Part shown: positions 35,701 to 47,100 of the stretch, piece by piece | Position numbering within the stretch: position 1 is the stretch's first letter | Layout of the letters: each line of letters starts with the position of its first letter | NCBI RefSeq assembly: GCF_964340395.1 | Contig: NC_135565.1 | Coordinates: forward strand, 7,854,242-7,901,741 | Direction of reading: 5' to 3' | Source: Glandiceps talaboti | Taxonomy: Eukaryota > Hemichordata > Enteropneusta > Spengelidae | DNA length: 47,500 bases | Translations under genes and position numbers: made by a program | Notes under the pieces: generated by a model | Database searches by the model: none | Told to the model about the DNA's origin: nothing | Seen by the model: the letters and a program-made list of their open reading frames with translations, nothing else

Positions 35701-36819
35701 TGTTGTTAAAGGGTATTTATTCAGGAAAGGAAGAATGAAAATTACAGCATCTAAATTATACAAAGTAAGTGAAAGTAAGATCATGACTTTGATGAGATAA
35801 CAAAACCATAGACTGTACACGAAAAATAAAATTTAATGCAGAATACAGCTTGGAATTAAATTCTTTAAACTTTCCAGTTGCTTTGTTGAAGGAAACTCCA
35901 TTCTATTCTCAGTGAAAATCAACCCAAATCAATCAAGGATTTTGACAGTATGTTACTGCTAACTATTGTACAATCACGCAATTACACATTCAAGTTTCAG
36001 CTGAAATCATGTTTTTGACGAGCGCCCCAGTGGTCAAAGTATAGATCCTTTTGTCTTTTCTTTAGATGTCTGTCATTCCACCTTCATCCTTGTGTTAAGG
36101 AGGTTGGCCACTGAGGGCGCCCTAACATAGCATACCTTACATATTACTTTTGGTCACTTCCACAGGTTTTGTCTCCTGGCAACACAGAAGATATAGAAGC
36201 AATCTCTTTATCCAACTTAGTAGAACTGAGTGTTGTAGCATCAACTGGTCAGGAGGCTGTAGGTGACGACATGAGAACGTTTGCTGAACATCTTAAACCG
36301 TATCCTTTCTATATAGTCTGATTAAAAATAATCTGATTTAGTGTAACACATCATTTGTTCTCTTGTGAGCACTCGTTACATACATCTGACATTGGTTTTC
36401 CTGAACCCAATCTCGTACTTACGAGTAGCCAACCGGAATCTGTCTTACAATATAACACTCAATGTTTGAAATTGAAAAAAAGAGAACCACCAAACAATAA
36501 TGATAACAGCGTTGTCTGCACTCTGTGCTCATGCACTTTTCAAACAGAGCACTTTGAAGTACTGTACCCATATGTCTCTGTGCATTGCATGTTCTCATTC
36601 ATTGAGTAAATTCACTCTGTACTATCGTGGATTATTTGTCAATTTTATGAAATCATCTCCATTTCCTGGAGTGGCATTCCTCTTTAACCCCATTTTTCTG
36701 CCGATGCGTAAATGTGGATTATTTTGTCAATTTATATGATTTATCCTTGACACTGTATCAGTATTGTACAAATGGAGAAAGTGGACCACAGAAGACTTCA
36801 ATCATTCCCCATGACATAA
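32712..36819 (+). CDS. MED18: Mediator complex subunit 18, complete, six exons
   Basis: Exons 32712-32898, 34398-34473, 34966-35088, 35686-35764, 36166-36299 and 36762-36819 join in frame to 218 codons plus TAA, close to the roughly 208 residues of the human protein. YLLQGSVLDSALESLLHRLR with GLCDN near the N-terminus, QLRYVGQAELGDKNR, FLVEMGFRLDHEYV and VLSPGNTEDIEAISLSNLVE are strongly MED18-like. The short last exon (IVQMEKVDHRRLQSF) was found by phase and by its match to the family's C-terminus; it is absent from simple long-frame scans. MED18 belongs to the Mediator head module, pairs with MED20 and links transcription factors to RNA polymerase II in the nucleus. The start at 32712 is chosen because family similarity begins just after it; an in-frame ATG at 32655 would add 19 unrelated residues. 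It is transcribed divergently from the protease gene. Confidence 0.95.
33124..33643. mobile_element. Foldback element built of GTCAAAACGTCCCC repeats
   Basis: The left end holds five tandem copies of GTCAAAACGTCCCC(GG) at about 33129-33220. The right end (about 33565-33643) holds inverted copies, GGGGACGTTTTGAC. Outer ends read CCAGTC and GACTGG, and GCTAGC lies just outside on both sides. The centre is non-coding and holds a GT run. In MED18 intron 1. Confidence 0.75.
33656..33868. repeat. Inverted-repeat element with CCTGCTTGCA ends
   Basis: It begins TAGTCCAGCTTGCATAC and ends GTATGCAAGCAGGACTAG; inner copies of CTGCTTGCAGAC precede GTGCACG twice. In MED18 intron 1, directly after the foldback element at 33124. 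Confidence 0.65.
35442..35640 (+). repeat. ~49-bp tandem repeat, four copies
   Basis: The unit GTTATGGGTTGTAGTGTGAC plus AACATATTGTGGAATTGC plus TTTACTTGG recurs four times with minor changes in MED18 intron 3, ending about 45 bp before exon 4. Confidence 0.8.
36001..36155. repeat. Short inverted repeat with GAGGGCGCCC end
   Basis: GAGCGCCCCAGTGGTCAA near 36018 is complementary to TTGGCCACTGAGGGCGCC near 36102. The right part also resembles 8461-8500 (GAGGGCGCCCTG, TACCTTACATACTAC). Ends about 10 bases before MED18 exon 5. Confidence 0.5.
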
Positions 36820-37120
36820 CCATGACAACTGAGTGACCTCACAGGTCAACATTCTGTCATCACTCAATACTGAAGTATTCTAAGAACAAGTCTAAGAACA
36901 CATTAACTCTTTTCACCATTACTAGTGATGTCCACACACGTACAGACTCACAAACTTGGTGCGATACTTCTTAGTATTACTGGGTAAACAGAAAGAGAAA
37001 CAGAATAGCTATAGACAGTTAGCTTCTATATTAAATATACCTGATATTTTAAGTTCAGATACTGCCAAATCATAAATATTTTATTTGTACTTATTAAGCA
37101 TTTGTCAGTGATTGTTCAGT

Positions 37121-37126
37121 AATAAA
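37121..37126 (+). terminator. Candidate MED18 polyadenylation signal
   Basis: AATAAA about 300 bases past the MED18 stop, in AT-rich sequence. Confidence 0.5.
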
Positions 37127-37439
37127 GTATATAAAATATACCTACCTTCCACGGGTATTTATTTTCAGTGGGGCTCTCAAACAAAATCATGGACTGTACC
37201 AGGTATAAACAACCTATTCTAGTTTACCAGATCTCCCTTCTCTGTTATCCAGGTTCAGTTTCCCCCTTTGAAAAGGTATGGAAATCTATAAAAGATGTTA
37301 CCAGACTTATCTTCTGTATTACTGGAATTCCAAAACTTCAGCAGAATAATACAATTTGACAAATTACTGTAAGATTTATGTATTGTGTCTAGGTCAATTG
37401 GTGCAAGCTGTAAGGAAGAATTTATGTACATTAAAGAGT

Positions 37440-37720
37440 GTGTGATAGTGTGTATGTATGTATGTATGTATGTATGTATGTATATATGTATGTATGTACC
37501 GGTATGTGTGTGTGTGTGTGTGTGGACATGTACATGTATGTATACTATATGAATATGTGTGTATGTATGTATGTATGTATGTATGTTTGTATATATGTAT
37601 GTGTTAGTATGTATATATGTGTGTGTGTGTATGTATCGGTATGTATGCATGTATGCATGTATGTATGTATGTATGTATGCACTTGTGTGCATGGTGTGTG
37701 TGTGTATGTGTATATGTGTT
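37440..37720. repeat. (GTAT)n/(GT)n microsatellite
   Basis: Mixed GTAT, GTGT and GCAT blocks downstream of MED18. Overlapping open frames are low-complexity artefacts. Confidence 0.95.
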
Positions 37721-38126
37721 CGGGGTGGGGTACGAATATCAAATCATTATACAGTAGTCTAAGGGTGATTGACTTGTTATCTGTACAAATGTACTTACTG
37801 GTTTGAACCCTGTCAATATCATTCTTTTCCTTAATTGGGGCAAGATTTGAAACCAAACTTGAACCTGAATTGATCTGTTTGGATAACGTGAACCTGATAG
37901 GACAAAGATTGACAATGTTCATTCTATTAGATTTGTGGTAGTAAGATCAATATACCCCCCTCAAAAAAACAAACAAACAAAAAAAAAACACCATCCATTC
38001 CCTGACCCTAACAAAGCAGTTGACAAATTTGCACCAATATGGTCTAAGATGGTGTCGGTGCTTATACATTTTACAGTTTGTCATGTATGTTTTCAGAAAG
38101 TGTGTGTGTGTGTGTGTGTGTGTGTG

Positions 38127-38662
38127 CCAAGCTTGACTACAGTAATGCATTATTATACGGACTTCCTGACACCCCCATAAACCTATTACAACATGCTCAA
38201 AATACGGCGGCAAGGATCATCTCTTGTACTAAGAAGTTTGAACACATTTCTCCAGTTCTCGTCAGCCTGCATTGGTTACCAGTTCGTTTCAGGATTGATT
38301 ACAAAATTTTACTGTTGACATATAAAGCTCTTCATGTCTTAACTCCAGAGTACACTTGTGATCTTCTCCAGCCATGCACACCGTGTCGCACTCTACGTTC
38401 TACAAACATGAATCTGCTTACAACAACAAATTACAGACAAGTCACCTATGGTGGTCGTTCATTCTCATGTGTCTCCCCCAAACTATGGAACCTTTGCCAC
38501 CTGACATTCACCAAACCTCCAGTCTGGATTGTTTCAAAACAAAACTGAAGACTTATTTGTTCACCAAAGCCTATGGAGTGCTTTAGCCATTCAGTGCTAC
38601 TGAACAGAACATTGCTCTGGAAATCGACACCATATATCTTATTGATTGATTGATTGATTGAA
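38127..38662 (+). mobile_element. 5'-truncated CR1/L2-like LINE, 3' end of the reverse-transcriptase ORF
   Basis: The frame encodes the conserved C-terminal tail of a non-LTR retrotransposon polyprotein: LDYSNALLYGLPDTP, QNTAARIISCTKKFEHISPV, SLHWLPVRFRIDYKIL, LTYKALH and FSCVSPKLWN. Near 38490 the frame shifts: PLPPDIHQTSSLDCFKTKLK and TYLFTKAY continue in the next frame to a stop at 38586. The 3' end is a (TTGA)n tail at about 38640-38661, as in CR1/L2-type LINEs. The 5' truncation point abuts a (GT)n run (38101-38126). Truncation and frameshift mean it is dead. Confidence 0.88.
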
Positions 38663-38838
38663 AGTGCTGTTTGAAAACTGTGCATAACTATATCAAATGA
38701 GACACACTGATACGATATACATGTGGAAATATTCAAGGCTTTATTTTCCAAAACATTAATGTATTAATCTGTATTGTGTGCACAGCCTGGCTGGGAAAAT
38801 ATTAACCCTGGTAGTTGAGCCTTTGATTTTATAAGATT

Positions 38839-39140
38839 GACACAAACTAAAACTATTCTCACAACATATTGATACAAAAGTGATAAGCTATTCAATGGAC
38901 ATTGGTTTTATTATAGTCTCAGTAGGGAGGTGTCTCTGAAAACTAGTTTATTTAGAGTTCCATGAATTTGCAGTGCTGTTTTGGGACTTCCAATGTTTAC
39001 ACTCTTTTGATCACAGGGTAATTAGAATCACACAATAGAGAAACTGCTATCACCCACTTGTGTAATAGTTACCACATTGAAGAATATGCAATGTATCTAG
39101 TTTGCGTCTGTCTTAGTAAACCGATGGCTGGATTACCAAA
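38839..39140. repeat. Diverged copy of the 1740-2036 inverted-repeat family
   Basis: GACACAAACTAAAACTATTC at 38839 and, inverted, TAGTTTGCGTCTGTCTTAGT near 39098 match the arms of the element at 1740. Confidence 0.5.
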
Positions 39141-39245
39141 GTCGTATCTCTATAAGTTTGGAGAGACTAACGTTTCCTGTACAGTATAAAATACTACTAA
39201 ACTTCTCTGTGCGTACATATATTAAAAATAAAATGGAAAATCTTA

Positions 39246-39640
39246 GGATCGAAAGCACAATGTCAGACATACAAGCTCAATGAATGAACGAATTCATTCA
39301 GGACAAACCCCCTCCCCAAAATGCAGGAGTGTGACATTGACACGTTTATACATGATGTAAACCATGATCAAATTTGTAGCAGTCACACCATTATTATCAG
39401 ATACAGTGTAACCACATTAAAATGCTACCATAAACCCAGTAATGATCACATTAGGAGTAAATTTTAATCAACTTATTAACATCTCAGCAGTAAATACAGA
39501 ACATGTTCTCAATGAAGGCATAAAAGTTTTCTAAATTTGGCAAGAAGTGCGAATATCTGCAATCGCAATGATCACAGACCCCTAAATTAACGAAGTTTGT
39601 TTATTGAGCTTGTTTGAAATTGTGCGATTGTCCCTTAGAC
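39246..39640. repeat. Inverted-repeat element, full copy of the 7565 family
   Basis: The left arm has CACAATGTCAGACATACAAG and CTCAATGAATGAACG; the right arm has ACGAAGTTTGTTTATTGAGC and TTGTGCGATTGTCC in reverse-complement order. The interior includes CCCCCTCCCC and an inverted copy of the TCAGTAAATAC segment. Confidence 0.65.
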
Positions 39641-40332
39641 GCATTCCTATAATCATTGCAAGCGTAGATACTATTATACAATAGTTGGTTATTGACACTT
39701 TATGCGTGTAGCTTAGACTATGACTCTGAGGGTGCCATCTACAAAACCTTGTTTTCACTGCAAAGTTGACATTGCTACGAAAGCTACTGTAGGCACCACT
39801 CAATAAATTTCACATGAAACGCTTGTTTGCATATGAATGTTTTCAGTGAAAACTAAGTTCACATACTTTAAATACCCAATACTGCTAACTTACAGAACAT
39901 GCATGTAAATCACTAGTATTTGCATATATTACAAAAAAAGTGCATGCAAATCACCATATTTGCATAATTTGCACTAGTATGCAAATACATGCCATCACAC
40001 AATACTAAGTACATTTCATGCATAGACCCATAAGTTACACAAGTATGTGCAGAATCCTAAAATTTGCAGAACTTAAATTGTATTAAATTCAAAAACTCTT
40101 TTACAAAATTACCTTTCTACAATGTACTCACACGTATCAAATTCAAAAATTTGCACACACACATATTTAAAACATTTGAACATGGATTAACAACCAATGG
40201 CAATTCTATCTATTTACATGCTATGGTACAGTTTCTACACCTGCTAAAAAATATATACCTGAGAAACAAGCTGTCAAATTTTTACTTGTTAGCACTGAAC
40301 AACTAAACTAGGCAGTGATTCATTGGCAATTT

Positions 40333-40342
40333 TGTGTGTGTT

Positions 40343-40402
<60 letters not shown>

Positions 40403-40618
40403 TGTCTGTCTGTCTGTGTCTGTGCATGTGTATGTTTTTGTTTGCATTTGTGTGTACATGCATGTGTGTGCATGTGTGTATATACAAACGTGTGTGTGTG
40501 TGTGTTTTGTGCTTGTATTTGTGTTTGTGTCTGTGAGTGGGTGGATGTACATGTGTGTGTGTTTGTATATTGTATATTGTATATTGTATGTATGTGTGTG
40601 TGTGTGTGTGTGTGTGTT
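40333..40618. repeat. (GT)n-rich microsatellite region
   Basis: A pure GT run at about 40348-40400, then interrupted GT, GTCT and GTAT repeats to about 40618. Not coding. Confidence 0.95.
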
Positions 40619-40681
40619 AGTGCAAATGGTATGGATATTCTTAGGGTTGGCAATAAAATTATTCAAGATGAGATGATCTAA

Positions 40682-41859
40682 TTATTACATTATGTACAAG
40701 TATCTATGTGCATACTTTGCATTACAGTGTTATCAGCACGTTTGTACACATCTACATAGTACTGTCAACCTAGATATTTTCTAGAAAATTTTGTTGTTTT
40801 ACAGTTTTCAGCTAGTTCTCAAAGACTAATCTTTACTAATTACCAGACAAGTATGTTATGTTCATGTAAAAGAAGGCATTTTTAGTCACATTTTAATATG
40901 TTTTTGTTTTCCAGCGAAATAAGCAAAAATAAGTCTTCAGCTAAATTTTCCAGGTTCGCAGTATTAGCCTATATGTAAATTTATGTTAATATTAACTCCA
41001 GTGTTCAACTGAGTTCACATTTAAATAATGACTTCATTAGAATATAATTAAATAGTCTGACTCAGCGTTATCACTACCCACTTTGACCAATCAGTTAGAC
41101 TGCATTTTTACAAATCACAGTAATGGCTTAATGTTGATAGTATTACAGTTTGTGAGAAGTAAAGTAACTTCACAGACTGCGATCATAGTGTAGACAGGCT
41201 ATTACATCATAAGGTATGTAGTACTTGCACAACTGTATTAGCAATATATGTTTTTTGTGTCTCACAAAACACTCAGTACAGAAAATTCCTGAGCCAGTTT
41301 GTGCTCCAAGTTATCACAGCTAAGAATAACAACATAAACTTGTTATGATAATATTCATAACGCCTACAAATTTGTAAATAGATCATGTTGAGAAGTGAAG
41401 TAAAAAAATTGAAAATACAGCCTCATATGTCGTATAAATATCAAAAATATGATACCCTACTAACAAAATATTAAAGTTATCCATCAAAGACAGTTCTTCA
41501 CATAAAGAAGCCTCGAAGTTGCAGCAAATATGAAATTGCACAAAAGTATTCAAGAAAATAACTGTACATAGAAATATACACAACACAGAGAATGGCAAGA
41601 AATAAGAAACACATACTTCATTTGTTTCTTTTAAAGTTTAACATTTCTTGATGTCACTGACTATAAAACTTCAAGGTTAAATAAGTTTGATTGCATTTCA
41701 TTAGATTGAAAATTAATTTACATATATTCTAATTTAATAATTAGCATATGTTCATGAGAACAGTGACATCACAGCCTGGCAGTTTACAGCTATGTCAAAT
41801 CTTAAATATTTACAGTAGGTATATGTAATTAATTAAAACAAATGTACTTTGAGGACATA
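40682..41859. other. Unannotated spacer
   Basis: AT-rich sequence without a recognisable protein, RNA gene or strong repeat. The minus-strand frame at 41383-41598 has no domain I can identify. Confidence 0.5.
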
Positions 41860-42170
41860 TTTCCCTGAAACTCATAGTTCTACAATTTCCTCCAAACTTT
41901 GCCATACCTTGTCCTTTTGAAATAATACAAGACATTTGGGGTCCACCATCTTGTTTTCAAGGAAATCGTCAATCTTGTATTTTCCTATAGAGTTAAGACA
42001 GTCGGCGGCCATATTGGATGGTGGCCATATTGGATGGTGGCCATACTGGATGGTGGCCATATTGGATTCTAAAATGGCTTAATTTTAATAACATTTTGAC
42101 CTCTATTTCAAGAATTTGTATGGTGACCTCAGATCTATACATATTTGTGATTACTCACCTCCAATGCAGA
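41860..42170. repeat. Dispersed copy of the 11030-11320 repeat
   Basis: It matches 11030-11320 in order and orientation, holds four GGCCATATTGGATGGT units at about 42008-42066, and ends with TGTGATTACTCACCTCCAATGC, the donor and exon end of protease exon 18. Confidence 0.65.
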
Positions 42171-43389
42171 TATTTTTTATGGGTTTGAACTGAGAATAGG
42201 TTGGAGTTTTATTGAACAAAGTAACAGCAAAAGTTTATGTAGAGTTGATTTCCAAGGTGAATTCCCCGTTCAGATATCAATTTCTCTGTATATTAAGAAT
42301 TTAATGAAAAATACACTCACAAACCAACACTACTTATCTGGTTGGTAAATACCCCTACTTGTTACAACATATTTTACATGAATTATATACAAATTAATAA
42401 AAAAAAGTCCAATCATAGTATAGATACCATACGTTTGATAAAACAACACCATTTGACATTGATCCACCGCCATCCTCCACCCCCAGTCAGTAGCTATAAC
42501 ACAAAAGTTGCAAAATATACTATTGTACAGTCCAATATTGAATATTCTGAAAGCTTACAATGATCAGTACCAATCTACAAAACATATAAATGCCTTTAGT
42601 TTGAAAATATAGTGATGCTATTAGTTTTACTTGAACTACAATATGTCACAATGAAATCCTGAAAGAAATATACCGTTATAATATTGTACACATTACTTGA
42701 AAGCATGGACATCATTACATCAAAACAGGTAACTCTATGTAGGGCACCCTGATGTTTATACATGTCTGAACTGTCACGGTTACTACGGTACTGTAGTACT
42801 ACATCGTCACTGTTCTATATACCTATATATAGATCGTACATATTCTAAATTCTACTGCCTTTGTATGAAAATACTATACATTTGCTAGAATTATACCCAC
42901 AGTGACAATACAATTATAGACAACTGTTAATCACATAGTTCTTTTAAGTCTACCACACGCAAAATACCAATTTTACTAAAAAGATGGAGATATTTTATGT
43001 ATAAATTGATGAAACATGGATGCATGCTGCCATCTTGTTTACAAGTCATCGCAATTAGAAAGGATGAAATCAAAGATGGCCGCCACTGATGCGTAGGATC
43101 TTGGCTTGTATGATGTTTTTTCAAGCCCATGCAGTGTTAGCACTGAGCTAGCAAGCATTGTTTTGATATCATGCTGGTGTAGACATTAGACATTCCATGT
43201 TATTGGTGAGATGTTTGTGTCTGCCTAGTGTCAACATGGAGTTATTCTGATGCCAATCAAGGCAAGAAGCAATTGCTGAGCTGTGTGCTGTATGGATTTT
43301 AGCACTACTTAGTGTTTAAAAAAATAAAGTGTGATTTTTTTTATTGGCATAATATTGCAGACGCTTTCTTTCATAAGGTATTACAATGA
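42171..43389. other. Unannotated spacer
   Basis: No gene or strong repeat recognised. The short frames at 42342-42563 and 42927-43130 have no identifiable domain. Confidence 0.5.
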
Positions 43390-43825
43390 AATTCATATGA
43401 CCATGAAAGGAATAGTCACAACTGTGATTTTCAAGATAATATCAATTGATAAGACCCCTGTATATAAATAGTTACACTCTTTGGAAAGTTGAATTCAAAC
43501 AATCAACACCAAGTGTGGTATCTGATAACAGGAAGTCTTAAAATACAAGGAGGCCAATATCTCTAAGACTGAGTGAAGTTAACATTACTAGAAACTCTAT
43601 TTTTATAGACAATTTTGCGATACAATGGACTGAACCTTAGAATGAGATTGAACACAAGACATCTATTTTACGACCTCCTCTTATCTGATACCACACTTGG
43701 TGTTGATAGTTTGAATTGGACTTTCCAAAGAGTGTAATTGTTTATATACAGGGGTCTTATCAAGTGAGTTTAGCTTGAAAATCACAGTTGTGTCTTTTCC
43801 TTTCCTGCTGGCCATGTGCATTTCA
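43390..43825. repeat. Inverted-repeat (MITE-like) element, complete
   Basis: The left arm (about 43390-43525; GGAATAGTCACAACTGTGAT, AAGACCCCTGTATATAAA, CAAGTGTGGTATCTGAT) is mirrored at about 43685-43825 (TGATACCACACTTGG, TATATACAGGGGTCTTATCA, AATCACAGTTGTGTC). A single-arm relative lies at 15532-15655. Confidence 0.75.
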
Positions 43826-44147
43826 TCGTATATAGAAGCTTCGATGATATATTTTTTCAAGTAAAATAAGACAAGCCTCTATTTATCCTACAATTTAATG
43901 AAAAAAATGTGGCACAGAAATGAAAATAATTTCTTTCCTTCACATTTCACATCAAAAACACTAACTGTTAGAAATCAATCTGGTGATCCATGAAGTCTGC
44001 ACATTGATGTGTGTACCTGAAATATGAAAGAGTTGACTCTGCAGTATGACATTAATCAGTTCTCATGAATGATTCCATTTAATAGAAGCTGAATGCAATA
44101 TTATAGAAAGTCGTAGAAAAGAAATGAAACATTTTGAATGGAAAATC

Positions 44148-47100
44148 TCATGGCATAAACACTGCAGCATTATCTTGAAATGACCCTTGACCCAGGTCAG
44201 CACTACTTATTGTCTTCACTTTGGTCAATTTGACGTTTTCTGTTTTATCCTTGTTCTTTTTCTTTCGTCTTTTGAAGAGTCGTCCAGCGTGAGGATCGTT
44301 TGGATCCGGTTGGAAGCGGCCGTACCACCAGACGAATATACCAAACACGACAAAACAAGCAAGTGATGGAATAAACGCCATTGCTTTGATTGCCAGGGCA
44401 AAGTCGTAATACCTCGAGTTCATGCCGAAATCGTCCGCTACAAATGTTCTATTGGTCAGTGGATTTATGTTGTTTGACCTCCATGCATGAGTCATGATTG
44501 TTGCATTGTGTGTTTCCAAGGTAACGGTGTCAGTTATGGTCATTACACGTCCGTCATTATCAATGTACTGTCCATAGTCGTAAGGGAAATAAAAGATTTG
44601 ATTCTTCCACATGTTAAGATCTAGTATCATGACCAGAAATATAATACCGTAATTAAACCATTTTCCTGGAAATTAGAAAAAAAAAAAAAAAAAATTATCA
44701 AAACACGATAGTACCTGGCAATTTTGATAATTTTACCTACTCTTTGACCCCTTTCCAGAGGAGTAATAGAGACAATTAAAAAGTCTGTAAAAATATACAC
44801 ATTAGAAAAAACAACAGGAATGATACAGGAAGTTCAAACAAATACACAAAAACAAGCACATAAGAGAAAAAATAATTATAACAAGTAAAAATTACACCGT
44901 AACATACGTAAGTCAGGTACAAACAAAGCGACTACTCAAATTTTGACAATGTACAGACAGGGACTTAGAACAAAGCGACTACTCAAATTTTGACAATGTA
45001 CAGACAGGGACTTAGAACAAAGCGACTACTCAAATTTTGACAATGTACAGACAGGGACTTAGAACAAAGCGACTACTCAAATTTTGACAATGTACAGACA
45101 GGGACTTAGAACAAAGCGACTACTCAAATTTTGACAATGTACAGACAGGGACTTAGAACAAAGCGACAACTCAAATTTTGACAATGTACAGACATGGACT
45201 TGGAACAAAGCGACTACTCAAATTTTGACAATGTACAGACAGGGACTTAGAACAAAGCGACTACTCAAATTTTGACAATGTACAGACATGGACTTAGAAC
45301 AAAGCGACTACTCAAATTTTGACAATGTACAGACATGGACTTAGAACAAAGCGACTACTCAAATTTTGACAATGTACAGACATGGACTTGGAACAAAACG
45401 ACTACTCAAATTTTGACAATGTACAGACAGGGACTTGGAATAGGAATACATGTATTTTAGTCAAAGTTGAAATGTCATTAACTTAGAGACAGAACCTCTG
45501 GGATCAAAGTTCTTACAATCTCATCAAAGCTTGCTTCTGGTCTTTCAATAAAGTTGTTTTTATAAATTAAAAAACCCCAAATGAATACCCAATCCTCATC
45601 CACATGGCCACTTTAAGGTATAAATTTGAGGCGTATTTTCTAGCCTCTAAAGTTCACGACTTAAATTCAAAAACATACGTAAGAACATGATATAAGCACA
45701 GGTAATACAATCATAAGAAAAGAGACACACAAAAGATCAGACACCTACAAATCCATCCATTTTTAAAGTGACACAATGTAAGTTTATAAAATTTTCATTT
45801 ATGTCAAAAAACTAAAACTATTCTTACTATAATGTTTATATTGATGCAAGCCTTTTATGACATTACACTTTATGTTCTGGTATTGTTAAAATGGTTGGTT
45901 GTATCTCGGACCACTATTAAGGTCTGAGGTTGTATAGTAGGAGTTCCTGTACATTTTTATATGTATAATAGGTTACATAATTGGATAGTTTATAAGTTAT
46001 ATCTTAAAGTGGTCATATGGATGAGGATTGGTATTTATTTTTTATTTTTTATTTATAAAACAATGTTACCATGGCATCCTACTTGAAAAATCAACATGAA
46101 ACAACATAGACCAAGTCTGTGTTTGTAACTCAATATATTGCAAAAGGCTAAAATATGTGTAAAAAGTTTGTTATTGTGTGTACAATTAACAAACATTTTA
46201 TACATTTATTAATCTTTTACAAGGCAAGTTGAGTTACAAACACAGACCTGGTCTATGTTGTTTAATGTTGATTTTTCAAGTAGGAAGCCATAATAAAATT
46301 GTTTTATAAATTAAAAATCGAAAATAAATACCAATCCTCATCCATATGACCACAATAATAATACCAGGTTTGAGTTTAGTTAATTGCAAGTGAATGTTAA
46401 GTATACACCAATAAGTAGAATACTGTGAGTACCTTTCAATATGTAGAGAGAATTACATTCCAAAAATATATAAACCCAGCTTGTACCCCCTTTAATTTGA
46501 TAAATTTCTACATTTTTTCTATACCTGTAATATGAATTTGCCAACTGTCTCGTCTTAAGCAGGCTGGAAGTTTAAACTTGAATTCTGAAGTGTTCACACC
46601 AGGTAACTTGATATCAAAAGCACTTTCAAAATGTGGGAAATCCCAGTCCTGTAGAAATGAAAAATGATTAGTTTTCATTAGTACCTCAGGCAGTCTAGGA
46701 AGTTAACTTTTTTTGATCAATTTGCTCCTGAATTTTAAATTTTTGGAGAAAAATGCTCTGAAAATATAAAACTTAGGAGCAAAGTAAACCAATATCCACA
46801 CACACTTTTGTTAATTTACAAGAACTGTTTTTTGAATGAAAAATATCCTTTTGACAATGATCCACTTTCAGTAGTGTTTTCAAATTGTTGTGTTTTCACG
46901 TGAATTTTTGTCATATAAATGGAAAATGCAAACGTTACAAAATAGTTGAATTTTTTCATTTGAAAATGCATCATGAAAATGGGGCCTTAGACTCAGAGTT
47001 GATAGTCAATTTCAAAATACCATGCAGCTTTTCTGTTTGATACAACCATGCAGAAACTAACAAGAAACTGCATCATTAACCATTGCCACACTTCAATAGC

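Noticed and set aside
37168-37359. Possible extra MED18 exon or downstream gene
   Set aside because: MED18 already ends at 36819 with a family-typical C-terminus, and this frame has no recognisable domain.
44923-45439. CRISPR-like array
   Set aside because: Units are contiguous 47-mers with no unique spacers, in an intron of an animal gene; it is a minisatellite.
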